NCBI RefSeq assembly: GCF_003289645.1
Contig: NZ_QLYX01000015.1
Location: forward strand, 1 to 64,000
Direction of reading: 5' to 3'
Length of the DNA: 64,000 nucleotides
Source of the DNA: Actinomadura craniellae
Lineage (GTDB): Bacteria > Actinomycetota > Actinomycetes > Streptosporangiales > Streptosporangiaceae
A program made the translations under genes and the position numbers. Below, in pieces: positions 40,488-49,867 of this stretch. The notes below the pieces were generated by a model that searched no databases, was not told where the DNA came from, and worked only from the letters and a program-made list of their open reading frames with translations. Numbering within the stretch: the stretch's first letter is position 1; every line of letters starts with the position of its first letter.

Positions 40488-41825
40488 GTGAGCGCTGACG
40501 TGACGCTGTCGGCTCGGGCCCAGGGGCCCGGCACCACCCACACGATCCACCCCGGCACGGACGGCGCCGGCACCGTCCGGCGCACCGTGCTCCCCGGCGG
40601 GCTGCGCATCGTCACCGAGACCATGCCGAACGTCCGCTCGGCGGCCTTCGGGATCTGGGCGGGCATCGGCTCGCGGGACGAGGCCCCCCAGGACGCCGGG
40701 GCCACCCACTACCTCGAACACCTGCTGTTCAAGGGCACCCGGCGGCGATCGGCGCTGGAGATCTCCTCGGCGATGGACACGGTGGGCGGTGACCTGAACG
40801 CCTTCACCGCCAAGGAGTACACCTGCTACTACGCGCGGGTGCTCGACTCCGATCTGCCGCTCGCCGTCGACGTGGTCTCCGACATGGTGACCGCATCGGT
40901 GATCGAGGCCGAGGACGTCGACGCCGAGCGCGGCGTCGTCCTCGAAGAGATCGCCATGCGTGACGACGACCCCGGCGACCTGGTGCACGACGAGTTCGCG
41001 CTGGCGCTGTACGGCGACCGGCCGCTGGGCCGCCCGATCCTGGGCACCGTCGAGTCCATCAACGCGCTGACCCGTGACGGCGTCGCCCGCTACTACCGGG
41101 AGCGCTACCTGCCGCCGAACCTGGTGGTCGCCGTGGCCGGCAACATCGACCACGACCGGGTGGTCGGCCTGGTCGGCGAGGCCTTCGCGGACGTCCTCAG
41201 CGGCGACGGCACCCCCGCCCCGCCCCGGCTGGGCGGCGAGGGCGATCCCGGCATGCCGGGCGTGCGGGTCGTTCCCCGCGACACCGAACAGGCCCACCTG
41301 GTGCTCGGCGGCGTCGGGATCTCCCGGACCGACGAGCGCCGGTTCGCGCTGGGCGTGCTCAACGCGGCGCTCGGCGGCGGCATGTCGTCGCGGCTGTTCC
41401 AGGAGATCCGGGAGAAGCGCGGGCTGGCGTACTCCGTCTACAGCTACACCTCGCAGTACGCCGACACCGGCTCCTTCGGCGTCTACGCGGGCTGCCAGCC
41501 GAGCCGGGTCGACGAGGTACTGGAGATCTGCCGGGACGAGGTCGCCAAGGCCGCGGCGGGCAGCCTGACCGCCGAGGAACTGGAGCGGGGCAAGGGCCAG
41601 CTGCGCGGCTCGATGGTGCTCGGGCTGGAGGACACCGGGTCGCGGATGAGCCGCATCGGCAAGAGCGAGCTGGTGTACGAGTCGCTGCTGTCGGTCGACC
41701 AGGTGCTGGCCCAGATCGAGGCCGTCACCCTGGACGACGTCGCTGCGATCGCCGACGAGGTGCTCACCCAGGCCGGCACGCTCACGGTCATCGGCCCGTT
41801 CGAGGACCGCGAGTTCACCCTCTGA
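40488..41825 (+). CDS. M16-family zinc peptidase (PepR-like)
   Basis: The 445-residue protein has the inverted zinc motif HYLEHLLFKGT with His74, Glu77, His78 and the downstream glutamate region DAERGVVLEEIAMRDDD. The second half with GGGMSSRLFQEIREKRGLAY is the typical R-x-x-x-G-L-A-Y support region of processing-peptidase-like enzymes. It follows pnp in most actinobacteria and Firmicutes. The substrate is unknown. GTG 40488 is preceded by GATGAGAAA. Confidence 0.9.
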   Translation: MSADVTLSARAQGPGTTHTIHPGTDGAGTVRRTVLPGGLRIVTETMPNVRSAAFGIWAGIGSRDEAPQDAGATHYLEHLLFKGTRRRSALEISSAMDTVGGDLNAFTAKEYTCYYARVLDSDLPLAVDVVSDMVTASVIEAEDVDAERGVVLEEIAMRDDDPGDLVHDEFALALYGDRPLGRPILGTVESINALTRDGVARYYRERYLPPNLVVAVAGNIDHDRVVGLVGEAFADVLSGDGTPAPPRLGGEGDPGMPGVRVVPRDTEQAHLVLGGVGISRTDERRFALGVLNAALGGGMSSRLFQEIREKRGLAYSVYSYTSQYADTGSFGVYAGCQPSRVDEVLEICRDEVAKAAAGSLTAEELERGKGQLRGSMVLGLEDTGSRMSRIGKSELVYESLLSVDQVLAQIEAVTLDDVAAIADEVLTQAGTLTVIGPFEDREFTL

Positions 41826-41917
41826 ACGGTCGGGAACGCTCGCGCGCCCACGAGTCGTTGACCGGCTGACGGGCCCGGAGGCCGGGCCCCGGATCCGGGC
41901 CGGGGGGCTGGTTGCGC

Positions 41918-42289
41918 ATGACGTTGCTGATCAGGGTGGTCATCTCGGCGGTCGCGCTCTGGGTGGCGACCGCGCTCGTCGAGAACATCCACCTCGCGGC
42001 CGGGAACACCGCCGAGCGGGTGGGGACCCTGCTGGCGGTGGCGGTGATCTTCGGCATCGTCAACGGCGTGCTGAAGCCGATCATCAAGACGCTCGGCTGC
42101 CTGTTCTACGTGCTGACGCTGGGCCTGTTCGCGCTGGTGGTCAACGCCCTGCTGTTCCTGCTCACCAGCCAGGTCGCCGAGGCGCTCGACCTGCCCTTCC
42201 GGGTGGACGGCTTCTGGGCCGCCTTCTGGGGGGCGATCATCGTCGGCGTGGTGAGCTGGCTGCTCAACCTCTTCGTCGGCGACGACTGA
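41918..42289 (+). CDS. Four-TM phage-holin-like family protein (YvlD-type, PF04020)
   Basis: The 124 residues form four membrane segments: LLIRVVISAVALWVATALV, TLLAVAVIFGIVNGVLKPII, LFYVLTLGLFALVVNALLFL and FWGAIIVGVVSWLLNLFVG. The N-G-V-L-K-P-I-I motif is the mark of the YvlD family. It is named for holins but is chromosomal and probably concerned with envelope stress. ATG 41918 is preferred over TTG 41912. Confidence 0.8.
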   Translation: MTLLIRVVISAVALWVATALVENIHLAAGNTAERVGTLLAVAVIFGIVNGVLKPIIKTLGCLFYVLTLGLFALVVNALLFLLTSQVAEALDLPFRVDGFWAAFWGAIIVGVVSWLLNLFVGDD

Positions 42290-42323
42290 CACCTGTCCCG
42301 GGACCGGCCGATCATCGCGATAG

Positions 42324-43130
<807 letters not shown>

Positions 43131-43175
43131 CGGGAACGCCTGGACGGGGCCGCGGCGTGGCCGCGACGTGGGAGC

Positions 43176-43352
43176 TCAGCGGCGGGCGGACCGTCTGCGG
43201 GGCCGGCGGGGCTCGGCCGCGGGAGGCGCCGCCTCGGGGGCCTTGGGGGCACCGCCGCCGCTCTCGCGGACCCGATGCCGCCACCAGGCGACGGCCAGCA
43301 GCAGGCCGGCCAGGATGAAGGGGATGAACGGGATGAGGCTGGTGGCGCTCAC
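43176..43352 (-). CDS. Small single-pass membrane protein (58 aa)
   Basis: GTG 43352 has GGGAGG 5 bases upstream. The peptide reads VSATSLIPFIPFILAGLLLA (one membrane segment) and then a basic, Pro/Arg-rich tail. It was chosen over a much longer open frame on this strand that is antisense to modA-related sequence. A role in the membrane is likely but unknown. Confidence 0.6.
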   Translation of the reverse strand: MSATSLIPFIPFILAGLLLAVAWWRHRVRESGGGAPKAPEAAPPAAEPRRPRRRSARR

Positions 43353-43486
43353 GGCACCTCCCGTTGGTTCGCGCCGTACCCGGGGTGGGTGGCGGGTACG
43401 TACCCGATGACCGGCGGTCGAAGAGGTTTCGACGGTACCGTGTCGGCCGGTCGAACGGTGGCCTGCCGACCTTCCGCGGCGGGCGC

Positions 43487-44221
43487 TCAGGGGACGGTGA
43501 AGCCGTGCCGGCGGAACACCGCCTGGGCCGTCTTCGAGGTCAGCCAGCCGGCGAAGGCGGCGCCCGCCTCCTGCTGCGCGGAATCCTGCACCGCGCCGGC
43601 GCGGTACGCCGCGGTGACGTTCTGGTCGGCGGGGATCGGCACGTGGTCGGCCGCGGCCCCGGCCGAACGCAGGTCGGTGATGTAGACGATCCCGGCATCC
43701 GCCTCGCCGGTCCGCACCCGGGTCAGCACGGAACGGGCGCTGATCTCCTCGGAGGCGGGCCGGACGGTCACGCCCGCGGTGACCAGGGCCCGCCGGGAGT
43801 ACCGGCCGATGGGGATGCTCGGCGCCCCGAGCACCACCCGCAGCCGCGGGTGGGCCAGGTCGGCGAGGCCGCGAATCCGCTCCGGGTTGCCTGGCGCCAC
43901 CGCGATGGTCAGCCCGGTGCGGGCGATGACCCGCGAGCGCGGCACGTGGTCGCCCGCGGCCCGCATCGAGTCGGCGTCCGCCGTGGCCAGCACGTCGACG
44001 GGCCTGCGGTCGTCGAGCCGCCGGACCAGTTCCTGCGAGCCCGCGAACACGAACCGGACCCGCGTCCCGGGACGGGTGCGCTGGTATACCGCGCCCAGTT
44101 CGCCGAACACCTCGGTCAGCGAGGAGGTGGCGAACACGGTGATCGTGCGAGGCCCGTCCGGACCGCCGCAGCCGGCGAGGAGGAGCAGGCACACCATCGG
44201 GCAGGCAAGGAAACGCCTCAT
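43487..44221 (-). CDS. modA: Molybdate ABC transporter substrate-binding lipoprotein
   Basis: The 244-residue protein has a lipoprotein signal with LLLLAGCGG, then ITVFATSSLTEVFGELGAVY and FVFAGSQELVRRLDDRRPVD, followed by DVLATADADSM and GEADAGIVYITD. These are the ModA signature blocks, whose Ser and Tyr residues hold the oxyanion. No modB or modC gene is adjacent, unlike the usual operon, so it must work with a distant permease or be a remnant. Confidence 0.85.
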   Translation of the reverse strand: MRRFLACPMVCLLLLAGCGGPDGPRTITVFATSSLTEVFGELGAVYQRTRPGTRVRFVFAGSQELVRRLDDRRPVDVLATADADSMRAAGDHVPRSRVIARTGLTIAVAPGNPERIRGLADLAHPRLRVVLGAPSIPIGRYSRRALVTAGVTVRPASEEISARSVLTRVRTGEADAGIVYITDLRSAGAAADHVPIPADQNVTAAYRAGAVQDSAQQEAGAAFAGWLTSKTAQAVFRRHGFTVP

Positions 44222-44357
44222 GCCGGGCTGGGGGGACGGAACGACATATGAGTCGATCTTAGGGGCTTGAGGACGATCCGCCGGTGGATTGTCCGAGGTA
44301 CGGCGTAGGGTTTCGGTGCTATCCCAACCTCATCCCTTTCCCGGAGGACCGGCGACG

Positions 44358-45038
44358 ATGTCCCTCGACCTGATGGAACTGCTGCCCGGCGACTGGCGCG
44401 AGCGGCTCGACCCGCTGCTCGACCCGCTCGCCACCGCCGCGCTCGGCGCCTTCGTGGCCACCGAGTACGCCGAGCAGACGGTCTACCCGGCCGAGGGCGA
44501 CCTGTTCAACGCGTTCCGGCACTGCTCCTACGACGCCGCCCGGGTGCTGGTCCTCGGCCAGGACCCCTACCACGGGCCCGGTCAGGCCCACGGCCTCAGC
44601 TTCAGCGTCCGCGAGGGGGTGCGGCTGCCGCCGTCGCTGCGCAACATCTACAAGGAGCTCGAGTCCGACCTGGGCGTGCCCCGCGCGGTGAGCGGTGACC
44701 TCACTCCCTGGGCCGACCAGGGGGTGCTGCTGCTCAACGCGGTGCTGACCGTGCGCGCGGGTGATGCGGGTTCCCACGCGGGCAAGGGCTGGGAGGAGTT
44801 CACCGACGCCGCCATCCGGGCGCTCAACGAGAAGGACGGCCGGGTGGTGTTCGTGCTGTGGGGCGGCTACGCCCGGAAGAAGGCCCGGCTGGTCACCAAC
44901 CCGCAGCATGTGGTGCTGGAGTCGGCCCACCCGAGCCCGCTGAGTGCCAAGAAGTTCTTCGGCACCCGCCCGTTCAGCCAGGTCAACAAGGCCCTCGCCG
45001 ACGCGGGCCTGGCCGAGATCGACTGGAAGCTCCGCTGA
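44358..45038 (+). CDS. ung: Uracil-DNA glycosylase
   Basis: Ung removes uracil from DNA in base-excision repair. The 226-residue protein has all family motifs: VLVLGQDPYHGPGQAHGLSF with catalytic Asp69 and His72, GVLLLNAVLTVRAG, and ESAHPSPLSAKKFFGTRPFS. ATG 44358 has GGAGG upstream. Followed by a strong bidirectional hairpin. Confidence 0.95.
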   Translation: MSLDLMELLPGDWRERLDPLLDPLATAALGAFVATEYAEQTVYPAEGDLFNAFRHCSYDAARVLVLGQDPYHGPGQAHGLSFSVREGVRLPPSLRNIYKELESDLGVPRAVSGDLTPWADQGVLLLNAVLTVRAGDAGSHAGKGWEEFTDAAIRALNEKDGRVVFVLWGGYARKKARLVTNPQHVVLESAHPSPLSAKKFFGTRPFSQVNKALADAGLAEIDWKLR

Positions 45039-45043
45039 GACAG

Positions 45044-45075
45044 GTTCCCCGCCGGGCGGTGGCCCGGCGGGGAAC
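45044..45075. terminator. Bidirectional terminator between ung and menA
   Basis: GTTCCCCGCCGGG (45044-45056) and CCCGGCGGGGAAC (45063-45075) are perfect 13-base arms with a 6-base loop, placed between convergent genes 5 and 9 bases from their stops. Confidence 0.75.
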
Positions 45076-45084
45076 GAGGTCGGG

Positions 45085-45951
45085 CTAGAGCGCCAGGCCG
45101 AGGGTGAGCAGCACGCCGAAGGCCAGTTGCAGGCGGGTGGTCTCGCCGAGAACGGCGATCAGCTCCGGCCCCTTGGCACCGCCCAGCACCTTGGAGGTCG
45201 GCGGCACCGACAGCGGCGCGGCCACCAGGGCGAGCAGTACCCAGGGGTGGGGGGCGCCCACGGCCAGCGCGATCGGGAAGGGCAGGGCGGCGCACGCCGC
45301 GTACAGCACCCGGGTCCACCGGTCGCCGAGCACCACCGCCAGCGTGCGCTTGCCGGAGACCTCGTCGGTGGGGATGTCCCGCAGGTTGTTGGCCACCAGC
45401 AGCGCGCAGGCGAGCAGGCCCATCGGCACCGCCGCCGCCCACGCCTCCCAGGGCACGGCCTCCACCTGGACATAGACGGTGCCGACCACCGCGACCAGCC
45501 CGAAGAAGACGAACACCGACAGCTCGCCCAGCGCCCGGTAGCCGTACGGCCGCGAGCCGCCGGTGTAGAACCAGGCCGCCACGATCGCCGCGACGCCCAC
45601 CAGCAGCAGCCACCAGCCGGCGACCGCCGCCAGCACCAGCCCGGCCACCGCCGCGACCAGGAAGCAGCCCACCGCCGCCGCGAGCACCTGCCGGGGCGGG
45701 GCCGTCCCGGAGCCGACCAGCCGTAGCGGCCCGACCCGCTCCTCGTCGGTGCCGCGCACCCCGTCGCTGTAGTCGTTGGCGTAGTTGACGCCGACCTGCA
45801 GGGCCAGGGAGACCAGGGCCGCGAGCGCGGCCCGCCACCACACCGCCTGGCCCACGCCGACGGCGACCCCCGTGCCCACGACGACGGGCGCCACCGAGGC
45901 GGGGAGGGTACGCGGGCGGGCTCCGGCGACCCACTGCGCGAGCGTGGCCAT
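45085..45951 (-). CDS. menA: 1,4-dihydroxy-2-naphthoate polyprenyltransferase
   Basis: MenA attaches the polyprenyl tail in menaquinone synthesis at the membrane. The 288 residues have about eight hydrophobic segments and the two Asp-rich motifs: NYANDYSDGVRGTDEERVGP (first, N-D-x-x-D) and NNLRDIPTDEVSGKRTLAVV (second). ATG 45951 lies 3 bases after the stop of the MFS gene, so the two are co-transcribed. Other men genes are not in the window. Confidence 0.92.
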   Translation of the reverse strand: MATLAQWVAGARPRTLPASVAPVVVGTGVAVGVGQAVWWRAALAALVSLALQVGVNYANDYSDGVRGTDEERVGPLRLVGSGTAPPRQVLAAAVGCFLVAAVAGLVLAAVAGWWLLLVGVAAIVAAWFYTGGSRPYGYRALGELSVFVFFGLVAVVGTVYVQVEAVPWEAWAAAVPMGLLACALLVANNLRDIPTDEVSGKRTLAVVLGDRWTRVLYAACAALPFPIALAVGAPHPWVLLALVAAPLSVPPTSKVLGGAKGPELIAVLGETTRLQLAFGVLLTLGLAL

Positions 45952-45954
45952 CGG

Positions 45955-47619
45955 TCACCGCCCGCTTCGCTGTGAGAGGTTCATGTCGGAGGATTCTTCC
46001 GGACGCTCCGGCGCGGCCGGCAGTCGCAGGGTCAGCAGTAGCCCGACGCCGAGGATCGCGGCGGTGGCGTACGCGCCGTACCGGGTGGCGGCGGCCAGGC
46101 TCTCGTCGGCGGCGCGGGCGGCGGCCTCCGCACCGGGCCGCTCGTGCAGATCGCGGGCGAACGTGCCGGCGCTCTCGCGCAGTTCGTGCGCGAGAGCCGC
46201 GTGCTGCGCGGATGGTACGGGGGTCTCGGCCAGCCGGTCGAGCATGGTGTGGCCCAGCCCGGTGGCGAACAGCGTGCCGATCACCGCGATGCCCAGCGCG
46301 GCGCCCACCTGGCGGGCGGTCGACTGGGTGCCGGCCGCCTGGCCCGCCTGCCCGGGCGGTACCCCCGCGAGGGCCACGTTGGCGAGTTGGGCGGAGGTCA
46401 GCCCCAGGCCGAGCCCGTAGGCCAGCATCGGCAGGGCCAGCCCGTACCCGCCGGTCCCGGCGTCCAGGGTCAGCGCGACGGCCAGCACGGCGGCGACCTC
46501 CAGCACCATCCCGAACTGGACGACGCGGTGCGCGCCGTGCCGGTGGGAGAGCCGCCCGGCGTACGGCCCGGCCAGGAAGGCGCCCAGCGCCAGCGGCAGG
46601 ATGGCCAGGCTGATCTGCAGCGGCGAGTCGCCGTGCACCCCGACCAGGAACAGCGGCAGCACGAACAGCAGCCCCAGCTCACCCACGCTGATCATGGACG
46701 CGGCCAGGTTGCCGTTCCGGAAGCCGGGAATCCGGAACAGGGTCAGGTCGAGCGTCACCGGCCGCCCGGCGGCCTGCCTGGCGCGCTCCACCGCGACCAG
46801 CAGGGCGAGCAGGACCGCCCCGAGGGCCAGCACCACAGGTACCGGCGACAGCCCGGTGAGCGGCCAGTCGTAGGGGCCGACCGTGAACGGGCGGGTGGGT
46901 TCCCACCAGCCGTACGCCTGGCCCTCGATCAGCCCGCAGACCACCGCGCCCAACCCCAGTGCGGCCAGCGCGGCGCCGGCCCAGTCGACCTCGCGGACCC
47001 CGCGCCGGGCGGTGGCCTGCCGGGTCTCGGGCATCAGCCGCAGCGCACCGGCGACCAGCAGCAGCCCGATCGGCAGGTTCACCCCGAAGGCCCAGCGCCA
47101 GCCGAAGGAGGTGCCCAGCCAGCCGCCCAGCAGCGGGCCGAGGGCGGCCATCCCGCCGATTAGCGAACCCCAGATGCCGAAGGCGACCGCGCGGTCCCGT
47201 CCGGTGAAGACGGCGTTCACGGTCGACATCGTGGCCGGCATGATCATCGCCGCGCCGACGCCCTGCAGCGCCCGCGCCCTGATCAGTTCCCCGCCGTCGC
47301 CCGCCGTGGCGGCGAACACGCTGGCCCCGACGAAGACCAGTACGCCGAGCACGAACATCCGGCGCCGCCCGGTGATGTCGCCGGCCCGGCCGAGCGGGAT
47401 GAGCAGCGCCGCGAAGACCAGGGAGTAGACCGAGGTGATCCACGCGGCGTCCGTGGTGGCGAGCCCGAGGTCCGTCACGATCCGGGGGAGCAGCACGCCG
47501 ACGATCGTGGCGTCGACGACGATCAGCGAGACGCCCAGGCTCAGCACGACCATGGCCGCCCAGCGGCGTCGTCCGGCCCGCTCGGGGCCGGTGGCCTGGG
47601 CGGTCAGAGAGGCACTCAT
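45955..47619 (-). CDS. MFS drug-efflux transporter (DHA2 family, 14 TM)
   Basis: The 554-residue protein has 14 predicted membrane segments and the DHA2 motifs: VVDATIVGVLLPRIVTDLGL (motif D1), AWITSVYSLVFAALLIPLGR, GDITGRRRMFVLGVLVFVGA (motif A) and ALGPLLGGWLGTSFGWRWAF (motif C). Proton-driven export of drugs or metabolites is expected. ATG 47619 is preferred because AGG lies about 8 bases before it. ATG 47625 is also possible. It leads a two-gene message with menA. Confidence 0.88.
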   Translation of the reverse strand: MSASLTAQATGPERAGRRRWAAMVVLSLGVSLIVVDATIVGVLLPRIVTDLGLATTDAAWITSVYSLVFAALLIPLGRAGDITGRRRMFVLGVLVFVGASVFAATAGDGGELIRARALQGVGAAMIMPATMSTVNAVFTGRDRAVAFGIWGSLIGGMAALGPLLGGWLGTSFGWRWAFGVNLPIGLLLVAGALRLMPETRQATARRGVREVDWAGAALAALGLGAVVCGLIEGQAYGWWEPTRPFTVGPYDWPLTGLSPVPVVLALGAVLLALLVAVERARQAAGRPVTLDLTLFRIPGFRNGNLAASMISVGELGLLFVLPLFLVGVHGDSPLQISLAILPLALGAFLAGPYAGRLSHRHGAHRVVQFGMVLEVAAVLAVALTLDAGTGGYGLALPMLAYGLGLGLTSAQLANVALAGVPPGQAGQAAGTQSTARQVGAALGIAVIGTLFATGLGHTMLDRLAETPVPSAQHAALAHELRESAGTFARDLHERPGAEAAARAADESLAAATRYGAYATAAILGVGLLLTLRLPAAPERPEESSDMNLSQRSGR

Positions 47620-47681
47620 CGGCATCCTGGGGTACGGCGGCGCGCGCCGCTTCGGTTCGCTGGTGTGAAATCCATGTAGTC

Positions 47682-47696
47682 CGGTGTGGAACACCG
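47682..47696. promoter_or_regulatory. Short palindrome upstream of the MFS-menA genes
   Basis: CGGTGTGGAACACCG has perfect 6-base arms around GGA, 60 bases before the MFS start. It could be an operator for a repressor encoded elsewhere. Confidence 0.35.
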
Positions 47697-47794
47697 CGCC
47701 GGCCCGGCGGAATTCGCTTCGCACCGAACGGGACCGATGTAAGCCAATCACACCTCCGAGAGGCCCCCGCCGCTGGGGGCGCCGGGCCGGTGTG

Positions 47795-48343
47795 CTATGG
47801 GGCGGAGATGTCGGTGTGCAGGCGGATCATGTCGGCCGAGCCGCCGGACGGGAAGGCCAGCGAGCGCCGGGCCCCGTCGGGCGCCCAGCCGGCCGAGCCG
47901 AAGAACCTCCGCATCGCCTCGTGCTCCTCGAAGACCCAGGTGAGCAGGGTGGCGCAGCCGTCCTCGCGGAGCAGGTCGACGGTGGCCGCCAGCAGCCGGC
48001 TGCCGTGACCTGCGCGCTCGTGCACCGGGTCAGCCAGCAGGGCCACCAGCTCGGCCGCGGCCTGCGGGTCCTGGTCGGCGTCCTCGGCGGGGGCGTACGC
48101 GGCGAATCCCACCACCAGGTCGTTCGCCACCGCGACGAGCACCCCGTGCCGGCCGCTCGGCGGGGCGGTGGCCGCCTCGGTCCAGCGCTCCCGCCACACC
48201 GGCAGCGCCGCCGGTCCGGTCATCTCGGCCAGCACGGGCTCGGGGACGATGTCGCGGTAACCCTGCCGCCAGGCGCGCACCTGGATGTCGGCGATCGCCG
48301 CCACGTCCGCACGGCGGGCGGGCCGCACGCCCACATCGGCCAT
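47795..48343 (-). CDS. GNAT-family N-acetyltransferase
   Basis: The 182 residues show VRPARRADVAAIADIQVRAW, then LADPVHERAGHGSRLLAATV (acetyl-CoA loop, with R-A-G-H-G in place of R-x-x-G-x-G), and WVFEEHEAMRRFFGSAGWAP, the N-A...F-Y-x-x-x-G-F-like end. The substrate is unknown. ATG 48343 has AAAGGA upstream at long spacing. Confidence 0.8.
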   Translation of the reverse strand: MADVGVRPARRADVAAIADIQVRAWRQGYRDIVPEPVLAEMTGPAALPVWRERWTEAATAPPSGRHGVLVAVANDLVVGFAAYAPAEDADQDPQAAAELVALLADPVHERAGHGSRLLAATVDLLREDGCATLLTWVFEEHEAMRRFFGSAGWAPDGARRSLAFPSGGSADMIRLHTDISAP

Positions 48344-48446
48344 CGGGGCCCACGTCCTTTCAACCTGGCGTCCACCTTGCGTCACCTCGCGCCCCGGCTG
48401 GGATGCGGGCCGACCTCAGCCTAGGCCCCCGCGGGACCGGGCATGC

Positions 48447-49844
48447 TCAGTAGGACTGGTCGGCGAGCACGGCCGCCAGCCGCCGCACGCCCTCGACCAG
48501 TTCGGCCTCCGTCGCGGTGACGCCGTAGGCGAGCCGCAGGTGGGGGCCGGTGGGTTCGGCCGGGAAGTAGGGGCGCCCCGGGCTCACGGCGACCCCGCCG
48601 CGCAGCGCCGCCTCGGTGAGCTTCACGTCGTCGATCCCGGCCGGCAGCCGGGCCCACAGGTGCATTCCGCCGCCCGGCCGGTCGATGTGGGCCTGTGGTA
48701 GTTCCCGGGCCAGCGCGGTGACGAGCGTGTCCCGGCGTGCGCGCAGCGCGGTGCGCAGCGACCGCAGGTGCCGCGGCCAGCCCGGACCGCCCACCAGTTC
48801 CAGCGCGGTCTCCTGCAGCGGGCGGGCGGGGAAGAACGACTCGGCCGTCTGCACGGCCCGGACGCGCTCGGCCACCGGCCCGCGGGCGGCGACCGCGGCG
48901 ATCCGCAGGCTGGGCGAGGTGGCCTTGGTCAGCGAAGAGATGTGCACCACCCGCCCGTCCGTGTCGTGCGCGATCAGCGGTGGCAGCGGGGTGTCGATGG
49001 CCAGGTGGCGGGCGAAGTCGTCCTCGACGACGAACGCCCCGGCGGCCCGCGCCACCGCCAGGACCTCGTCGCGCCGCTCGGCGGAGAGCGTCACCCCCGT
49101 CGGGTTCTGGAAGGTCGGCTGGCAGTACAGCACCCGCGCCCCGGTCATCGCGAAGGCCTCGGCGAGCAGGTCGGGACGCAGCCCCGCGGTGTCCGTGGGC
49201 ACCGGGACGGGGCGCAGCCCGGCCAGCCTGGCCGCCGTCAGGACGCCGAGGTAGGTGGGCGATTCCACCAGTAGCGGTTTGCCGGGTGCGAGCAGCGCAC
49301 GCAGCACGATCGTTATCGCCTGCTGTCCGCCGCCGGAGATGAGGATGTCGGCGGGCGTCAGGTCGCCGCCGATCGTCCGGGCGAACCAGGCCCGCAGTTC
49401 CGGTATCCCGTTCAGTGGTGGCCGCTCCCAGGCTCCCGGCCCGCGGGCCGCCCGGGCCGCCGCGGTGGCCAGCGCCTGCAGCGGCTGCAACTCCGGTGGG
49501 AGGTAGCCGCCGCCCATCGGGATCGTGTCGTCGGGCGGCCGGGTGAGCAGCGTGCTCAGTTCGCCGGCGTCGACGGTGCGACCGCCCAGTGCCACCGCTT
49601 GCCAGCCCAGGTCCGGCGGCTCTGCCGGCGGCTTGCGGTCGGTCACGAAGGTGCCGCTGCCGGGGCGGGTCTCCACCAGTCCCTCGGCGGCCAGCAGACC
49701 GAGGGCGCGGGCCACGGTGACGGGACTGACCCGGTGCCGTTCGATGAGGACCCGGCTGGAGGGCAGCCGGTCACCGGGACGCAACCGCCGTGCCTCGTTC
49801 CGCAGGCTTTCGGCGAGAGTAGCGATACTGCTATCCTGGCTCAT
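48447..49844 (-). CDS. MocR-family regulator (GntR domain fused to aminotransferase)
   Basis: The 465 residues contain a GntR winged helix (RPGDRLPSSRVLIERHRVSP, VTVARALGLLAAEGLVETRP) and a class-I aminotransferase-like domain with ILISGGGQQAITIVLRALLA, CQPTFQNPTGVTLSAERRDE, and HISSLTKATSPSLRIAAVAA containing the PLP lysine. MocR proteins sense PLP-linked amino compounds and usually control a divergent gene, here the EamA transporter. The start ATG (49842-49844) overlaps that of the transporter on the other strand. No Shine-Dalgarno is present, so the message is probably leaderless. Confidence 0.88.
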   Translation of the reverse strand: MSQDSSIATLAESLRNEARRLRPGDRLPSSRVLIERHRVSPVTVARALGLLAAEGLVETRPGSGTFVTDRKPPAEPPDLGWQAVALGGRTVDAGELSTLLTRPPDDTIPMGGGYLPPELQPLQALATAAARAARGPGAWERPPLNGIPELRAWFARTIGGDLTPADILISGGGQQAITIVLRALLAPGKPLLVESPTYLGVLTAARLAGLRPVPVPTDTAGLRPDLLAEAFAMTGARVLYCQPTFQNPTGVTLSAERRDEVLAVARAAGAFVVEDDFARHLAIDTPLPPLIAHDTDGRVVHISSLTKATSPSLRIAAVAARGPVAERVRAVQTAESFFPARPLQETALELVGGPGWPRHLRSLRTALRARRDTLVTALARELPQAHIDRPGGGMHLWARLPAGIDDVKLTEAALRGGVAVSPGRPYFPAEPTGPHLRLAYGVTATEAELVEGVRRLAAVLADQSY

Positions 49845-49867
49845 GAGAGACAAAGATAGCGTTATCC
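49824..49867. promoter_or_regulatory. Twin GATA-N4-TATC boxes over both divergent start sites
   Basis: GATACTGCTATCC (49824-49836) and GATAGCGTTATCC (49855-49867) match at 10 of 13 positions as direct repeats 31 bases apart. Each also has GATA/TATC symmetry. The first overlaps the likely -10 (TATCCT) of the transporter gene. The second overlaps, on the minus strand, the -10 (TATCTT) of mocR. The spacing near three helical turns suits a MocR dimer binding both. Confidence 0.6.

Noticed and set aside
41918-42289. Prophage holin
   Set aside because: No other phage genes lie nearby and the N-G-V-L-K-P motif belongs to the chromosomal YvlD family.
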